Below, one piece after another: positions 15,955-22,989 of a stretch of DNA of 64,000 nt. Location: assembly GCA_934281605.1 (NCBI GenBank), contig CAKQXD010000003.1, forward strand, positions 1 to 64,000, in the 5' to 3' direction. Positions within the stretch are counted from its first letter, which is position 1. Every line of letters begins with the position of its first letter. Made by a program: the position numbers and the translations under genes. This DNA is from an uncultured Clostridia bacterium. GTDB lineage: Bacteria; Bacillota; Clostridia; Peptostreptococcales; Anaerovoracaceae. The notes below the pieces were generated by a model. It worked only from the letters and a program-made list of their open reading frames with translations. It ran no database searches and was not told the origin of the DNA.

Positions 15955-17086
15955 TTTCCCTCTCCCCCTTCATTCTGTTGATAAACTTGTCAAACAAATA
16001 GGCATTGTCATCCGGTCCCGGGGATGCTTCCGGGTGGAACTGCACGGAGAAAATCGGGAGATCACGATGCTCCATACCTTCTACCGTTCCGTCGTTCAGG
16101 TTCAGGTGCGTTACTTCCATTCCCTTCAGGATAATGCTCTCATGCTGTACGGCGTATCCGTGATTCTGCGAGGTGATGTAGGAACGCTTGGTTTCCTTGT
16201 CGTATACCCCGTGGTTTCCGCCCCGGTGTCCGTACTTCAGCTTGTATGTCTTGCCGCCCAGAGCCAGTGCCAGGATCTGATGTCCCATACAGATACCGAA
16301 CATCGGCACTTCACTGGTCCTGATCAGGTTATGTACTTCTTCGATAGCTTCCGTCGCTTCCTCCGGATCTCCAGGTCCGTTGGTCAGGAAGATACCCTCC
16401 GGTTTTTCCTGCAAAATTTCGGCTGCCGGTGTTCCATATGGATATACGGTCAGTCTGCAGTTTCTCGCCTGCAGGCAGCGCAGGATATTGGTCTTTACAC
16501 CAAAGTCTAAAACCGCTACGTCATACGGCTTTTCCTCCGTATCGGCTGTCGGCTCCAGAACGTATTTTTCTTTCGTGGAAACTTCTTTCATCCAGTCGCC
16601 TCTCAGCTCGCCCCTGCTGCAAAGCTCCTTGGCTTCGGCAATGGAAATGTCTTCCGTACTGATGAGACATTTCACCGTTCCGAACTTTCTGATCTTCTTG
16701 GTGATCTGTCTTGTATCCACACCGAATACACCCGGAACGTTCTGCTCTCTAAGCCACTGATCCAGGCTCTTGATGCTGTTGCTGTTTGACGGCATATCGC
16801 ACAGATCCTTGATTACAAGTCCGAATGCGTGAATTCCGTCCGATTCATTGTCAATCTCACTGACCCCATAATTTCCGATCAGCGGATAGGTCATCGTAAT
16901 GATCTGACCCTTGTAGGACGGATCGGTCAGGATTTTCTGATAACCTGTCATAGAAGTGTTGAAAACCAGTTCTCCCACAGCAGTGCCCCGTGCGCCGAAG
17001 CCTCTGCCTTTAAACACTGTTCCATCTTCCAGATAAATCAAACCTTCCATTTCTTCGATCGTTTTTACCATAATTCTCTCCATCAT
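15947..17086 (-). CDS. carA: carbamoyl phosphate synthase small subunit
   Basis: Glutamine amidotransferase subunit that supplies ammonia to CarB. The 379-aa protein has the N-terminal CarA domain (YLEDGTVFKGRGFGARG...FNTSMTGYQKILTDPSY) and a C-terminal class I glutamine amidotransferase domain with the nucleophile in FGICMGHQILALALGG and the His/Glu pair in SVQFHPEASPGP. Start Met codons at 17086, 17083 and 17071 are all possible. A promoter lies about 50 bases upstream. Because argGH and argCJBD are also in the window, arginine control of carAB is likely but not proven. Confidence 0.97.
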   Translation of the reverse strand: MMERIMVKTIEEMEGLIYLEDGTVFKGRGFGARGTAVGELVFNTSMTGYQKILTDPSYKGQIITMTYPLIGNYGVSEIDNESDGIHAFGLVIKDLCDMPSNSNSIKSLDQWLREQNVPGVFGVDTRQITKKIRKFGTVKCLISTEDISIAEAKELCSRGELRGDWMKEVSTKEKYVLEPTADTEEKPYDVAVLDFGVKTNILRCLQARNCRLTVYPYGTPAAEILQEKPEGIFLTNGPGDPEEATEAIEEVHNLIRTSEVPMFGICMGHQILALALGGKTYKLKYGHRGGNHGVYDKETKRSYITSQNHGYAVQHESIILKGMEVTHLNLNDGTVEGMEHRDLPIFSVQFHPEASPGPDDNAYLFDKFINRMKGERENA

Positions 17087-17136
17087 CTTATTCTACACAG
17101 TGAATAAGCGACATTTCTGCCGCTTCGTTATAAATA

Positions 17137-17165
17137 ATTATACACGAAAGCAAATGTTTATGCAA
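17137..17165 (-). promoter_or_regulatory. carAB promoter
   Basis: Minus-strand TTGCAT (17165-17160), 17-base spacer, TATAAT (17142-17137). The string TGTATAAT around the -10 also starts the repeated motif found at the argG promoter, but here the match ends early. Confidence 0.65.
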
Positions 17166-17189
17166 GCACTTGTTCCGCATTTTCCATCA

Positions 17190-17687
17190 TTAATCCGAGG
17201 ATTTTTCCTCCGTCTCCCGGCGCTCTTTCACTGTATCTACATTCATATAGACTGACGCGCCGGCAGCCAAAAGCTTACCTGTCTGCTCACTGTATGCTTC
17301 ACAGGTCAGCTGGGTAATCCGCCGCCCCGCGGCAACGGCCTTTGCAGTAACCAGCATTCGATCCCCCACTTTGACGGGGCGGATAAATTTAACGTCCAGA
17401 CTGATGGTCGGCGCATAGTTTTTGCCCGCAAAAAAACGGGCCAATGCAGCAATCGTCATATCGAATGCCGTGCATATGATCCCGCCGTGAAGATGTCCTG
17501 CCCGATTTGCCTGCCATGGCTGAACGGGGAAAGCAAAGGTAATGGTTTTATCAGCAAAGGAACAGCCGGCATCATCCGCCTGCATCATGCCATTGATTAA
17601 ATCCTTCTGCTGTATATTGTTTTCCTGCAGCGTTTTGGCCACATGGGCTTCCAGCTTCTGCTGCCCGCTGGACGTCCGATCTGTCAT
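17190..17687 (-). CDS. PaaI-family thioesterase (hotdog fold)
   Basis: 165-aa hotdog-domain protein. The core motif RAGHLHGGIICTAFDMTIAALA near residues 75-96 is the HGG signature of PaaI-type thioesterases, which cleave aryl- or acyl-CoA thioesters; the substrate here is unknown. The frame is open further upstream to 17762, but the ATG at 17687 has AGGGGAGG eight bases before it and the upstream part overlaps the promoter and the nitroreductase terminator, so 17687 is chosen. It is a single-gene unit with its own promoter. Confidence 0.85.
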   Translation of the reverse strand: MTDRTSSGQQKLEAHVAKTLQENNIQQKDLINGMMQADDAGCSFADKTITFAFPVQPWQANRAGHLHGGIICTAFDMTIAALARFFAGKNYAPTISLDVKFIRPVKVGDRMLVTAKAVAAGRRITQLTCEAYSEQTGKLLAAGASVYMNVDTVKERRETEEKSSD

Positions 17688-17709
17688 ACGCCGTACCTCC
17701 CCTTTGTAT

Positions 17710-17738
17710 ATAATACTACAAAACCCCCAAACAATCAA
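17710..17738 (-). promoter_or_regulatory. promoter of the PaaI-type gene
   Basis: Minus-strand TTGATT (17738-17733), 17-base spacer, TATTAT (17715-17710), just upstream of the ribosome binding site. Confidence 0.5.
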
Positions 17739-17742
17739 ATTG

Positions 17743-17780
17743 AAAAAATGAGATGAGACCAAAATCTCACCTCATTTTTT
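17743..17780 (-). terminator. terminator of the nitroreductase gene
   Basis: AATGAGATGAGA (17747-17758) pairs with TCTCACCTCATT (17765-17776) with one wobble; a T-run follows on the minus strand. It begins 6 bases past the nitroreductase stop. Confidence 0.85.
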
Positions 17781-17785
17781 ATTTC

Positions 17786-18313
17786 TTATTTATCTGCGTA
17801 GATGATTCTGCCTTCGCGTCTTTCCTTCGGCTCAGGAAGTTCACAGTCAGCATAGCCCAGAGCCAGCGCTCCGACGCCTGCGTAATTTTCCGGAATGCCC
17901 CACTTCTTCATGAGTTCCCTGCCTTCTTCCGTTTCAAACATCTGACGTTCCCTGTGGATCCATCTGGAAGCCAGGCCGATGGAATGAGCTGCCAGCATCA
18001 TGGTATCCAGCACGCAGCTTGCATCCTCGATATACGTCGTTCTGTCCGTCGGAGCCAGCACCAGGATGACCGTAGGAGCATCGTAGTACGGATTGCTGGT
18101 AGCGTTCATGACCGCCGCGTTCATGCGAACGATCTGAGCCATAGTATCCTTGTCCTGCACCACTACCATGACCGGACTCTGCATTCCCATGCCGGACGGC
18201 GCATACAGTCCAGCATCGAGAACCGTCTGCAGTTCTTCGTCCGTGATCTGCTGATCCTTGTACTGTTTGATGGATCTTCTCGTGATTATATTCTGGATTA
18301 CTTCGTTTGTCAT
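17786..18313 (-). CDS. nitroreductase family protein
   Basis: FMN-dependent oxidoreductase of 175 aa. The N-terminal TRRSIKQYKDQQITDEEL motif binds FMN phosphate (RRSIR-type), followed by GLYAPSGMGMQSPVMVVVQD, AASCVLDTMMLAAHSIGLASRWI and the C-terminal GYADCELPEPKERR. Such enzymes reduce nitro groups, quinones or enones with NAD(P)H; the natural substrate is unknown. It ends at a clear terminator and lies between the MFS transporter and the thioesterase gene, both in the same direction. Confidence 0.9.
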   Translation of the reverse strand: MTNEVIQNIITRRSIKQYKDQQITDEELQTVLDAGLYAPSGMGMQSPVMVVVQDKDTMAQIVRMNAAVMNATSNPYYDAPTVILVLAPTDRTTYIEDASCVLDTMMLAAHSIGLASRWIHRERQMFETEEGRELMKKWGIPENYAGVGALALGYADCELPEPKERREGRIIYADK

Positions 18314-18382
18314 TTGAATCTCTCCCTTCCGTTTTTTACCGCTCTTATTTTACTCTTTTTCAGGTAAAATTGTCAAACCTAT

Positions 18383-19630
18383 CTATGTGTTTTTCCTGTG
18401 AACTGCATCCTTATCCACGCTGAGATGACTGGCACTGACCGGCTTTACGAGCAGCACGATGAGAAGCGTTCCCGCAGCGGAAACAAGTGTCCCTGTCAGA
18501 AGGAGCATCTTCGAGCTGCAAAGGTCCAGAATCATGCCTCCTGCGACGCTTCCGATAATATTTCCCAGAGTGATGGCTACCGTAAACATGGCCTGTCCAC
18601 GTAAAGCTTCCCCCTTATCCATGATGGCATCAATAAAACTGACCATAGCAGGGAACAGCAACCCATACCCGGTGATCTGGCAGAGCTGCGCCAGATAAAA
18701 CACCACCATAGAATCAGCCAGGTACATCACGAAGATTTTGATGGTAAAAAACACAGCTGACAGCCTCAGCAAAAAAACATAGGAAAAGCGTATTTTCAAC
18801 TTATGAAATGCGATCATCGCCGGCATTTCACAAACGCAGAGGAGCAAGATCACAACGCCCATATCGCTGGTATCCCCACCGATACCCTGTACGATCTGAA
18901 GCGTAAAATTTTCCTGTATCACGTTGCCGAAAAACAGCGCGATAATACCGAGGCTCATAAAGGCAAAAAGCCGGTTGCGCCGCACGAACTCCAGCATTCC
19001 GATAGACTGCTGTGCCGGAACCTTTGCAGGATCTGAGCTCTTCAAAACCTTCTCGGAATCCAACATAGCTTTCTTGTAATGATGCCCCGTAGCGAAGATC
19101 ACCAGCGTCAGAAGAGCCAGATTTACCAGCGTCAGATACAGGACGATCTCCGGTTGAAACCAAACGACCAGATAACCCAGCACGAAGCTGATCCCGCCTG
19201 CCGCCAGGGATCCCATGCTCCGTCCCACGCCGTAATTGACCTGCAGGCCCGTCTCCTCCAGCTTGAAGCTGAGAGCATTGACGAAGGGATGCATGGCGGT
19301 ATGGATCACGATGATGCCCGTATAAGCAATTGTAAATGCAGTCGATTTCTTACCGATCAGTAAAACTGCCGCCACACCTGCGATCAGCAGAAAAATCATG
19401 ATTTTGATCATCCCGATGCTGTCCAGGCGAGAGGATCTGTCTGTAATATGGGTAACAACTGTCTGCAAAAGGATGGCCAGCAGGCTTCCCACCGCAATGA
19501 TCGTTCCTATCGTTGCATTGGTATAGCCCTTGTCCAAAAACAATACAGAGACAAAGCTCCCTGCGGCGGAATACAACATCCAGTAGATAGCCTGAACTAG
19601 TGCGAAATCAATATTTAAAAGTCGTTTCAT
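18383..19630 (-). CDS. MFS transporter (MFS_1-like)
   Basis: 415-aa major facilitator protein with about twelve hydrophobic segments. The pattern LNIDFALVQAIYWMLYSAAGSFVSVLFLDKGYTNATIGTI and a mid-protein break around residues 200-215 fit the MFS_1-like group that includes sugar and nucleoside proton symporters and some drug exporters. It follows a MerR-family regulator on the same strand after a 153-base gap that contains an inverted repeat, so regulated multidrug or substrate export is possible; the substrate cannot be read from sequence. Confidence 0.85.
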   Translation of the reverse strand: MKRLLNIDFALVQAIYWMLYSAAGSFVSVLFLDKGYTNATIGTIIAVGSLLAILLQTVVTHITDRSSRLDSIGMIKIMIFLLIAGVAAVLLIGKKSTAFTIAYTGIIVIHTAMHPFVNALSFKLEETGLQVNYGVGRSMGSLAAGGISFVLGYLVVWFQPEIVLYLTLVNLALLTLVIFATGHHYKKAMLDSEKVLKSSDPAKVPAQQSIGMLEFVRRNRLFAFMSLGIIALFFGNVIQENFTLQIVQGIGGDTSDMGVVILLLCVCEMPAMIAFHKLKIRFSYVFLLRLSAVFFTIKIFVMYLADSMVVFYLAQLCQITGYGLLFPAMVSFIDAIMDKGEALRGQAMFTVAITLGNIIGSVAGGMILDLCSSKMLLLTGTLVSAAGTLLIVLLVKPVSASHLSVDKDAVHRKNT

Positions 19631-19655
19631 TAATTTCTCTCCTGCTATAACTACA

Positions 19656-19692
19656 ATATGCTACTGTCGGTACTTGATCAACAGCAGCATAT
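19656..19692. promoter_or_regulatory. inverted repeat upstream of the MFS gene
   Basis: ATATGCTACTGT (19656-19667) and ACAGCAGCATAT (19681-19692) form 12-base arms with one mismatch and a 13-base spacer. No T-run follows on either side, so it is more likely an operator or leader hairpin than a terminator. It lies 26-62 bases upstream of the MFS start. Confidence 0.5.
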
Positions 19693-19783
19693 CGCAGTTT
19701 ACTATTTCTTTTTTCTTTCATGAAAAACAAATTGCTGAATTATGGTATGAGGGCACCTTGCCTGTTACCCGCGCCCGGCAGAT

Positions 19784-20656
19784 TCACAGCGTCCGCCGCT
19801 TCACCGGGATCTGGATGTGAGTCACCAGTTCCTCATCGATTTTCGTATCGATGGTGTCCACAAGAAAAATCTCGTAGATGTCCCCTGTGATTTCCATGTC
19901 GTTGTCGTTGATGAAATCCAGCAACCGTTCATAGCTTGCACCCATGTGCTCCAGACTGCCACCGTGATACAGGCAAGCATACGATCCGCCAGGCACCTTT
20001 TTCACTTTATTGCTCTGCGATTCTCCCACCAGCATATTCCCTGCTGCACGCGGCCTGTCAAATCGTCCTGCCAAGATGTCTTCTTTGGCTTTGACGCTGA
20101 TGGACGGGCCCATGCTCCAGAAGTTTTCCTGTCCCAGCTCTTCTAAAACATCACTTAGAAGCATATCATAGGATTTTCCTTTCGAAAAATCAGCCGAAAC
20201 AGTCTGCTCTTTGATCCGTGATTTTCGTTTCACACTCTCTCCATGTGATAAAATCGCCAGCCTGTCCGGATATTCCCGGATTTCAGGCTCCTGTTTTTCC
20301 AGATCCAGATTGTCCGTAAGATCAAAGTAGTGGATGTTTCTAAGCAACTGCAAACGAATGCCCTGCAGTTCCCTGATCTGCTGGTTGATCTGATCCAGTT
20401 GAAGAAAAAAGTTCTTTCTCGTCGCTTCCTTGCACCGATTGTCAAAGAGCTTCTTCATGTCCGCCAGCGGCATCCCCAGCTTTTTCAGATACTTGATCGT
20501 ATTTAAAAACAGGAAGTCCTCATAGCTGTAATAGCGGTATCCGTTTTCGCCCGTCTTACTGGGACGAATCAGCCCGATTTTGTCATAATAGCGCAGCGTA
20601 TCTGCCGGAATCGAACAGATCCGCGCCGTCTCACCTACCGTAAATCCCGGTTTCAT
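19784..20656 (-). CDS. MerR-family regulator with GyrI-like ligand-binding domain
   Basis: 290-aa transcription factor. Residues 1-75 are a MerR winged helix (FTVGETARICSIPADTLRYYDKIGLIRPS...GYRYYSYEDF), followed by a dimerisation helix (about 80-125) and a C-terminal GyrI/BmrR-like effector domain (about 150-285). This is the BmrR-type layout used to sense cationic drugs or other small molecules. Its own promoter has the 19-base spacer expected for MerR-type activation by DNA untwisting, pointing to autoregulation. The MFS gene downstream is the likely target. Confidence 0.9.
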   Translation of the reverse strand: MKPGFTVGETARICSIPADTLRYYDKIGLIRPSKTGENGYRYYSYEDFLFLNTIKYLKKLGMPLADMKKLFDNRCKEATRKNFFLQLDQINQQIRELQGIRLQLLRNIHYFDLTDNLDLEKQEPEIREYPDRLAILSHGESVKRKSRIKEQTVSADFSKGKSYDMLLSDVLEELGQENFWSMGPSISVKAKEDILAGRFDRPRAAGNMLVGESQSNKVKKVPGGSYACLYHGGSLEHMGASYERLLDFINDNDMEITGDIYEIFLVDTIDTKIDEELVTHIQIPVKRRTL

Positions 20657-20689
20657 GTTAAAGCACCTCTGTCGTTTGTCACTGGTATT

Positions 20690-20720
20690 ATTATAAAGGT
20701 TGGAGCTACTCTAATGTCAA
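20690..20720 (-). promoter_or_regulatory. MerR-type promoter with 19-bp spacer and dyad operator
   Basis: Minus-strand TTGACA (20720-20715) and TATAAT (20695-20690) are separated by 19 bases instead of 17. Inside the spacer lies the dyad TTAGAGTAGCTCCAA (20714-20700), close to the GAG-CTC operators of several MerR regulators. The long spacer with a centred dyad is diagnostic for this family. Confidence 0.75.
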
Positions 20721-20778
20721 GAGGATGAGAGGGAAATGTTCAGGAGAAATTTATGTGGTAAATTTTCTAAGATTTTCT

Positions 20779-20808
20779 TTGACATTCTCATGTCAGTTAG
20801 TGTATAAT
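20779..20808 (+). promoter_or_regulatory. tRNA-Arg promoter
   Basis: TTGACA (20779-20784), 18-base spacer and TATAAT (20803-20808), 24 bases before the tRNA 5' end. Confidence 0.8.
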
Positions 20809-20831
20809 CATTAGTGTTGTAAACTGAATAG

Positions 20832-20908
20832 GCGCTATTAGCTCAATTGGATAGAGTAACGCACTACGAATGCGGAGGTTTGGGGTTCGAGTCCCTAATG
20901 GCGCGCCA
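20832..20908 (+). tRNA. tRNA-Arg (anticodon ACG)
   Basis: 77-base tRNA with CCA encoded. The acceptor stem GCGCTAT pairs with ATGGCGC (one G-U), the D arm is GCTC/AGAG, the anticodon loop CTACGAA carries ACG at 20866-20868, and the T arm has TTCGAGT. ACG (A34 modified to inosine) reads CGU/CGC/CGA. The 3' 18 bases GTCCCTAATGGCGCGCCA are repeated twice more downstream at 187-base intervals. Confidence 0.95.
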
Positions 20909-21264
20909 ATAAAAAAGGTTTTTCGTAAGAAAGACCTTTTTTATTGCAAGCATACAGTCAAGGGACTCGAAGCCGAAAGGGCCTGAGCGTCCGATGAAGC
21001 ATCCAGCGGATGGTTCATCAGCGAAGTGTTCGAGCCGCATCGCGGCGAGAACGGCAAATGCGTCAGCATTTGTATAAGTCCCTAATGGCGCGCCAATAAA
21101 AAAGGTTTTTCGTAAGAAAGACCTTTTTTATTGCAAGCATACAATCAAGGGACTCGAAGCCGAAAGGGCCTGAGCGTCCGATGAAGCATCCAGCGGATGG
21201 TTCATCAGCGAAGTGTTCGAGCCGCATCGCGGCGAGAACGGCAAATGCGTCAGCATTTGTATAA
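20891..21264 (+). repeat. 187-bp tandem repeat (two full units) starting in the tRNA-Arg 3' end
   Basis: Unit 1 is 20891-21077 and unit 2 is 21078-21264; by eye they differ at one base (20957 G versus 21144 A). Each unit begins with the last 18 bases of tRNA-Arg, then a terminator-like hairpin (AAAAAAGG...CCTTTTTT), then a segment rich in inverted repeats: GGGACT near its start and AGTCCC at the unit junction can close a long stem, CTCGAA pairs with TTCGAG, and GATGAAGCATCC/GGATGGTTCATC, GCCGC/GCGGC and CAAATGC/GCATTTG form local hairpins. The segment also carries an inverted copy of the T-arm (GGGACTCGAA). A third, partial copy follows. Confidence 0.9.
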
Positions 21265-21330
21265 GTCCCTAATGGCGCGCCAATAAAAAAGGGTTTTTCG
21301 TAGAAAGAACCCTTTTTTATTGCAAGCACA
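21265..21330 (+). repeat. third, partial repeat copy with tRNA 3' tail and final terminator
   Basis: Starts again with GTCCCTAATGGCGCGCCA and a terminator hairpin, here with compensating changes on both arms (AAAGGGTTTTTC and GAAAGAACCCTTT). After GCAAGCA the similarity ends. The paired changes suggest the hairpin is kept as a functional terminator. Confidence 0.8.
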
Positions 21331-21352
21331 TAACTGGAAGGACTCAAACCCC

Positions 21353-22087
21353 TCACCCCATCATCTTCTCCCGCATCCGCTCCAGCACTTTTTTCTCAAT
21401 GCGGGAGACCTGGACCTGGGAGATGCCCAGGATGCCGGCGATCTGCTGCTGGGTCATGTCCTTGAAATAGCGGAGAACGATGATCTGACGCTCCCGATCC
21501 TCCAGCTCCCGGATGGCGGCCTTGAGATCGATGAGGTTCACATTCTGCGCTTCCTCATCCACGTATTCGCCGCCTCTCATCCCTTCCGGGATTGCTGCAT
21601 TATCCAGACTCTCTACACTTGAAACCGACTCGATCGCTTCCAATATTTCCAGAACATGCTCCCGTGAGATTCCCATCTTATCAGCCAGCCAGCTGACCTT
21701 CGGGCTGACCCCATATTTGTGATAATATTCCTGCTGAAAATCCTTGAGACGTTTCATCTCCGTCTTCAGCTGTCTGCCGATTTTGATTTTGCCGTCATCG
21801 CGGATATAACGCTTGATCTCTCCCATTATCATAGGGACTGCATAGGTCGAGAACATCACGTTATATCCCGTGTCAAACCGGTCGATGGCCTTGACCAGTC
21901 CCACGAATCCTACCTGCATCAGGTCCTCCGGCTCATAATATCCTGATGCGTATTTCATTGCCAGGTTCTTTACCAGCCCGATATTTTGATCGACTACCAG
22001 ATCCCGCGCCCGGCGGTCTCCGTTCTGTGCTGCATCAATTAGTTTGTATGTATCCTCCTTAGCAACCGGTACATATTTATAGGCCAC
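21353..22087 (-). CDS. sigF: forespore RNA polymerase sigma factor SigF
   Basis: First forespore-specific sigma factor of endospore formation, released from SpoIIAB after septation. The 244-aa product has region 2 (residues about 25-95, DLVVDQNIGLVKNLAMKYASGYYEPEDLMQVGFVGLVKAIDRF), region 3 (about 110-175) and region 4 (about 185-240, QQQIAGILGISQVQVSRIEKK). It is the third gene of a spoIIAA-spoIIAB-sigF operon and overlaps spoIIAB by 11 bases. It shares the region 2.1 pattern with SigG in this window but lacks the SigG N-terminal motif, and gene order fixes the identity. Confidence 0.95.
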   Translation of the reverse strand: MAYKYVPVAKEDTYKLIDAAQNGDRRARDLVVDQNIGLVKNLAMKYASGYYEPEDLMQVGFVGLVKAIDRFDTGYNVMFSTYAVPMIMGEIKRYIRDDGKIKIGRQLKTEMKRLKDFQQEYYHKYGVSPKVSWLADKMGISREHVLEILEAIESVSSVESLDNAAIPEGMRGGEYVDEEAQNVNLIDLKAAIRELEDRERQIIVLRYFKDMTQQQIAGILGISQVQVSRIEKKVLERMREKMMG

Positions 22088-22523
22088 TGACCAGATCCAG
22101 ATATTTCGTCATCGTCACGGCAGTCCCTTTTCCTTCCTCTGACTTCACCTGCAGCTTGTCCATAAAGCTCTCCATCACCGTAAATCCCATGCCGGAACGT
22201 TCCGCGCTCTCCACCGTGGAGAACAGCGGCTGCATGGCCTCTTCCACGTTGGCGATACCCCGTCCGTGATCCGTCACCACTATAGTTACCCGGCCTTTCT
22301 CACCGATCTCGCATTCCAGCTCCACCATGGCCTGGGATCTGTCCTCCCATCCGGCATAGCCGTGGATCACGCTGTTGCTCACCGCCTCCGACACGGCCGT
22401 CTTGATCTCCGTCAGCTCCTCCACCGTCGGATCCAGCGGCATTACAAAAGCCGCTGCCGCAGACCGGGCAAAGGCTTCGTTTTCTGCCAGCGCACTGAAC
22501 GCCGTTTTCATCTTATTGTTCAT
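22077..22523 (-). CDS. spoIIAB: anti-sigma F factor SpoIIAB
   Basis: Serine kinase and anti-sigma factor that holds SigF inactive and phosphorylates SpoIIAA. The 148-aa protein is a GHKL ATPase: N box ELTEIKTAVSEAVSNSVIHGY near residues 36-56, G1 box VTDHGRGIANVEEA near 86-99, and G2 box SGMGFTVMESFMDKL near 117-131. It lies 3 bases downstream of spoIIAA and overlaps sigF. Confidence 0.96.
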   Translation of the reverse strand: MNNKMKTAFSALAENEAFARSAAAAFVMPLDPTVEELTEIKTAVSEAVSNSVIHGYAGWEDRSQAMVELECEIGEKGRVTIVVTDHGRGIANVEEAMQPLFSTVESAERSGMGFTVMESFMDKLQVKSEEGKGTAVTMTKYLDLVSGL

Positions 22524-22526
22524 ACA

Positions 22527-22892
22527 TCAGACCTCCCCTGTCATCTGCGGCTGACTCTGCAGCATCGACTCCGCCTGCATCCGGGTATCCGCCCGCTGCA
22601 CCAGCGAAAATACGCCCGCCATTTCCAGCAGCCGCGCCACATGCGGACTGCATCCGCTGACGCAGATCCTGCCGCCCGTCTTCATCAGTTTTTTATACCG
22701 TCCCAGCACAACGCCAATGCCTGCGCTGTCCATAAATCCAACTCCCGAAAAATCCATCACCAGATCGCTGCAGCCAAACTCCTTCATCGACTGGTCGATG
22801 GTCTGTCGCAGCGCCGACGCCGTGTGGTGATCGATGTCGCCTCTTAATAATGTAATCAATACATGTCCTGAACTTTGAAACATGACTTCCAT
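22527..22892 (-). CDS. spoIIAA: anti-sigma F factor antagonist SpoIIAA
   Basis: STAS-domain protein that, when dephosphorylated by SpoIIE, displaces SigF from SpoIIAB. The 121-aa protein has the conserved DFSGVGFMDSAGIGVVLGRYK around residues 56-76, with the phosphorylated serine in DSAG. The ATG at 22892 is preceded by AAAGGGGG, but that ribosome binding site lies in the 3' arm of a hairpin (22901-22946) that ends in a T-run directly before the start codon. Confidence 0.96.
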   Translation of the reverse strand: MEVMFQSSGHVLITLLRGDIDHHTASALRQTIDQSMKEFGCSDLVMDFSGVGFMDSAGIGVVLGRYKKLMKTGGRICVSGCSPHVARLLEMAGVFSLVQRADTRMQAESMLQSQPQMTGEV

Positions 22893-22946
22893 AAAAAATC
22901 CCCCTTTGCAAAGACTCCATTTTTATTATAGTCTTCGCAAAAGGGG
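22893..22946 (-). promoter_or_regulatory. hairpin masking the spoIIAA ribosome binding site, with internal -10-like element
   Basis: On the minus strand the arms CCCCTTTTGCGAAGACT and AGTCTTTGCAAAGGGG (22946-22930 and 22916-22901) pair almost fully around a 13-base loop, followed by GATTTTTT and the ATG. The structure resembles a terminator for thiI upstream, while its 3' arm contains the spoIIAA ribosome binding site. TATAAT lies across the loop (22931-22926) with AGGACAA, a possible SigH -35, upstream. A transcript starting there would lack the 5' arm and leave the ribosome binding site free. Confidence 0.6.
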
Positions 22947-22989
22947 TTGTCCTTAAGAGATAATGTTGAAAAAATTCTACTTTTCGCCT

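Noticed and set aside
21078..21330. Additional tRNA genes in the repeat
   Set aside because: Only the 3' 18 bases of tRNA-Arg are copied; there is no D arm or anticodon arm, so the copies cannot be tRNAs.
20832..21330. Integrated phage or genomic island using the tRNA-Arg attachment site
   Set aside because: The repeated tRNA 3' ends resemble att duplications, but only 169 bases of non-coding sequence lie between them and there is no integrase gene; a degenerate remnant cannot be fully excluded.
21063..21356. Minus-strand open frame of 97 codons across the tRNA-tail repeat
   Set aside because: It consists of two copies of the same translated repeat and arises only because 187 bases plus terminator are open in this frame; no ribosome binding site, and its sense follows the structured RNA segment rather than codon bias.
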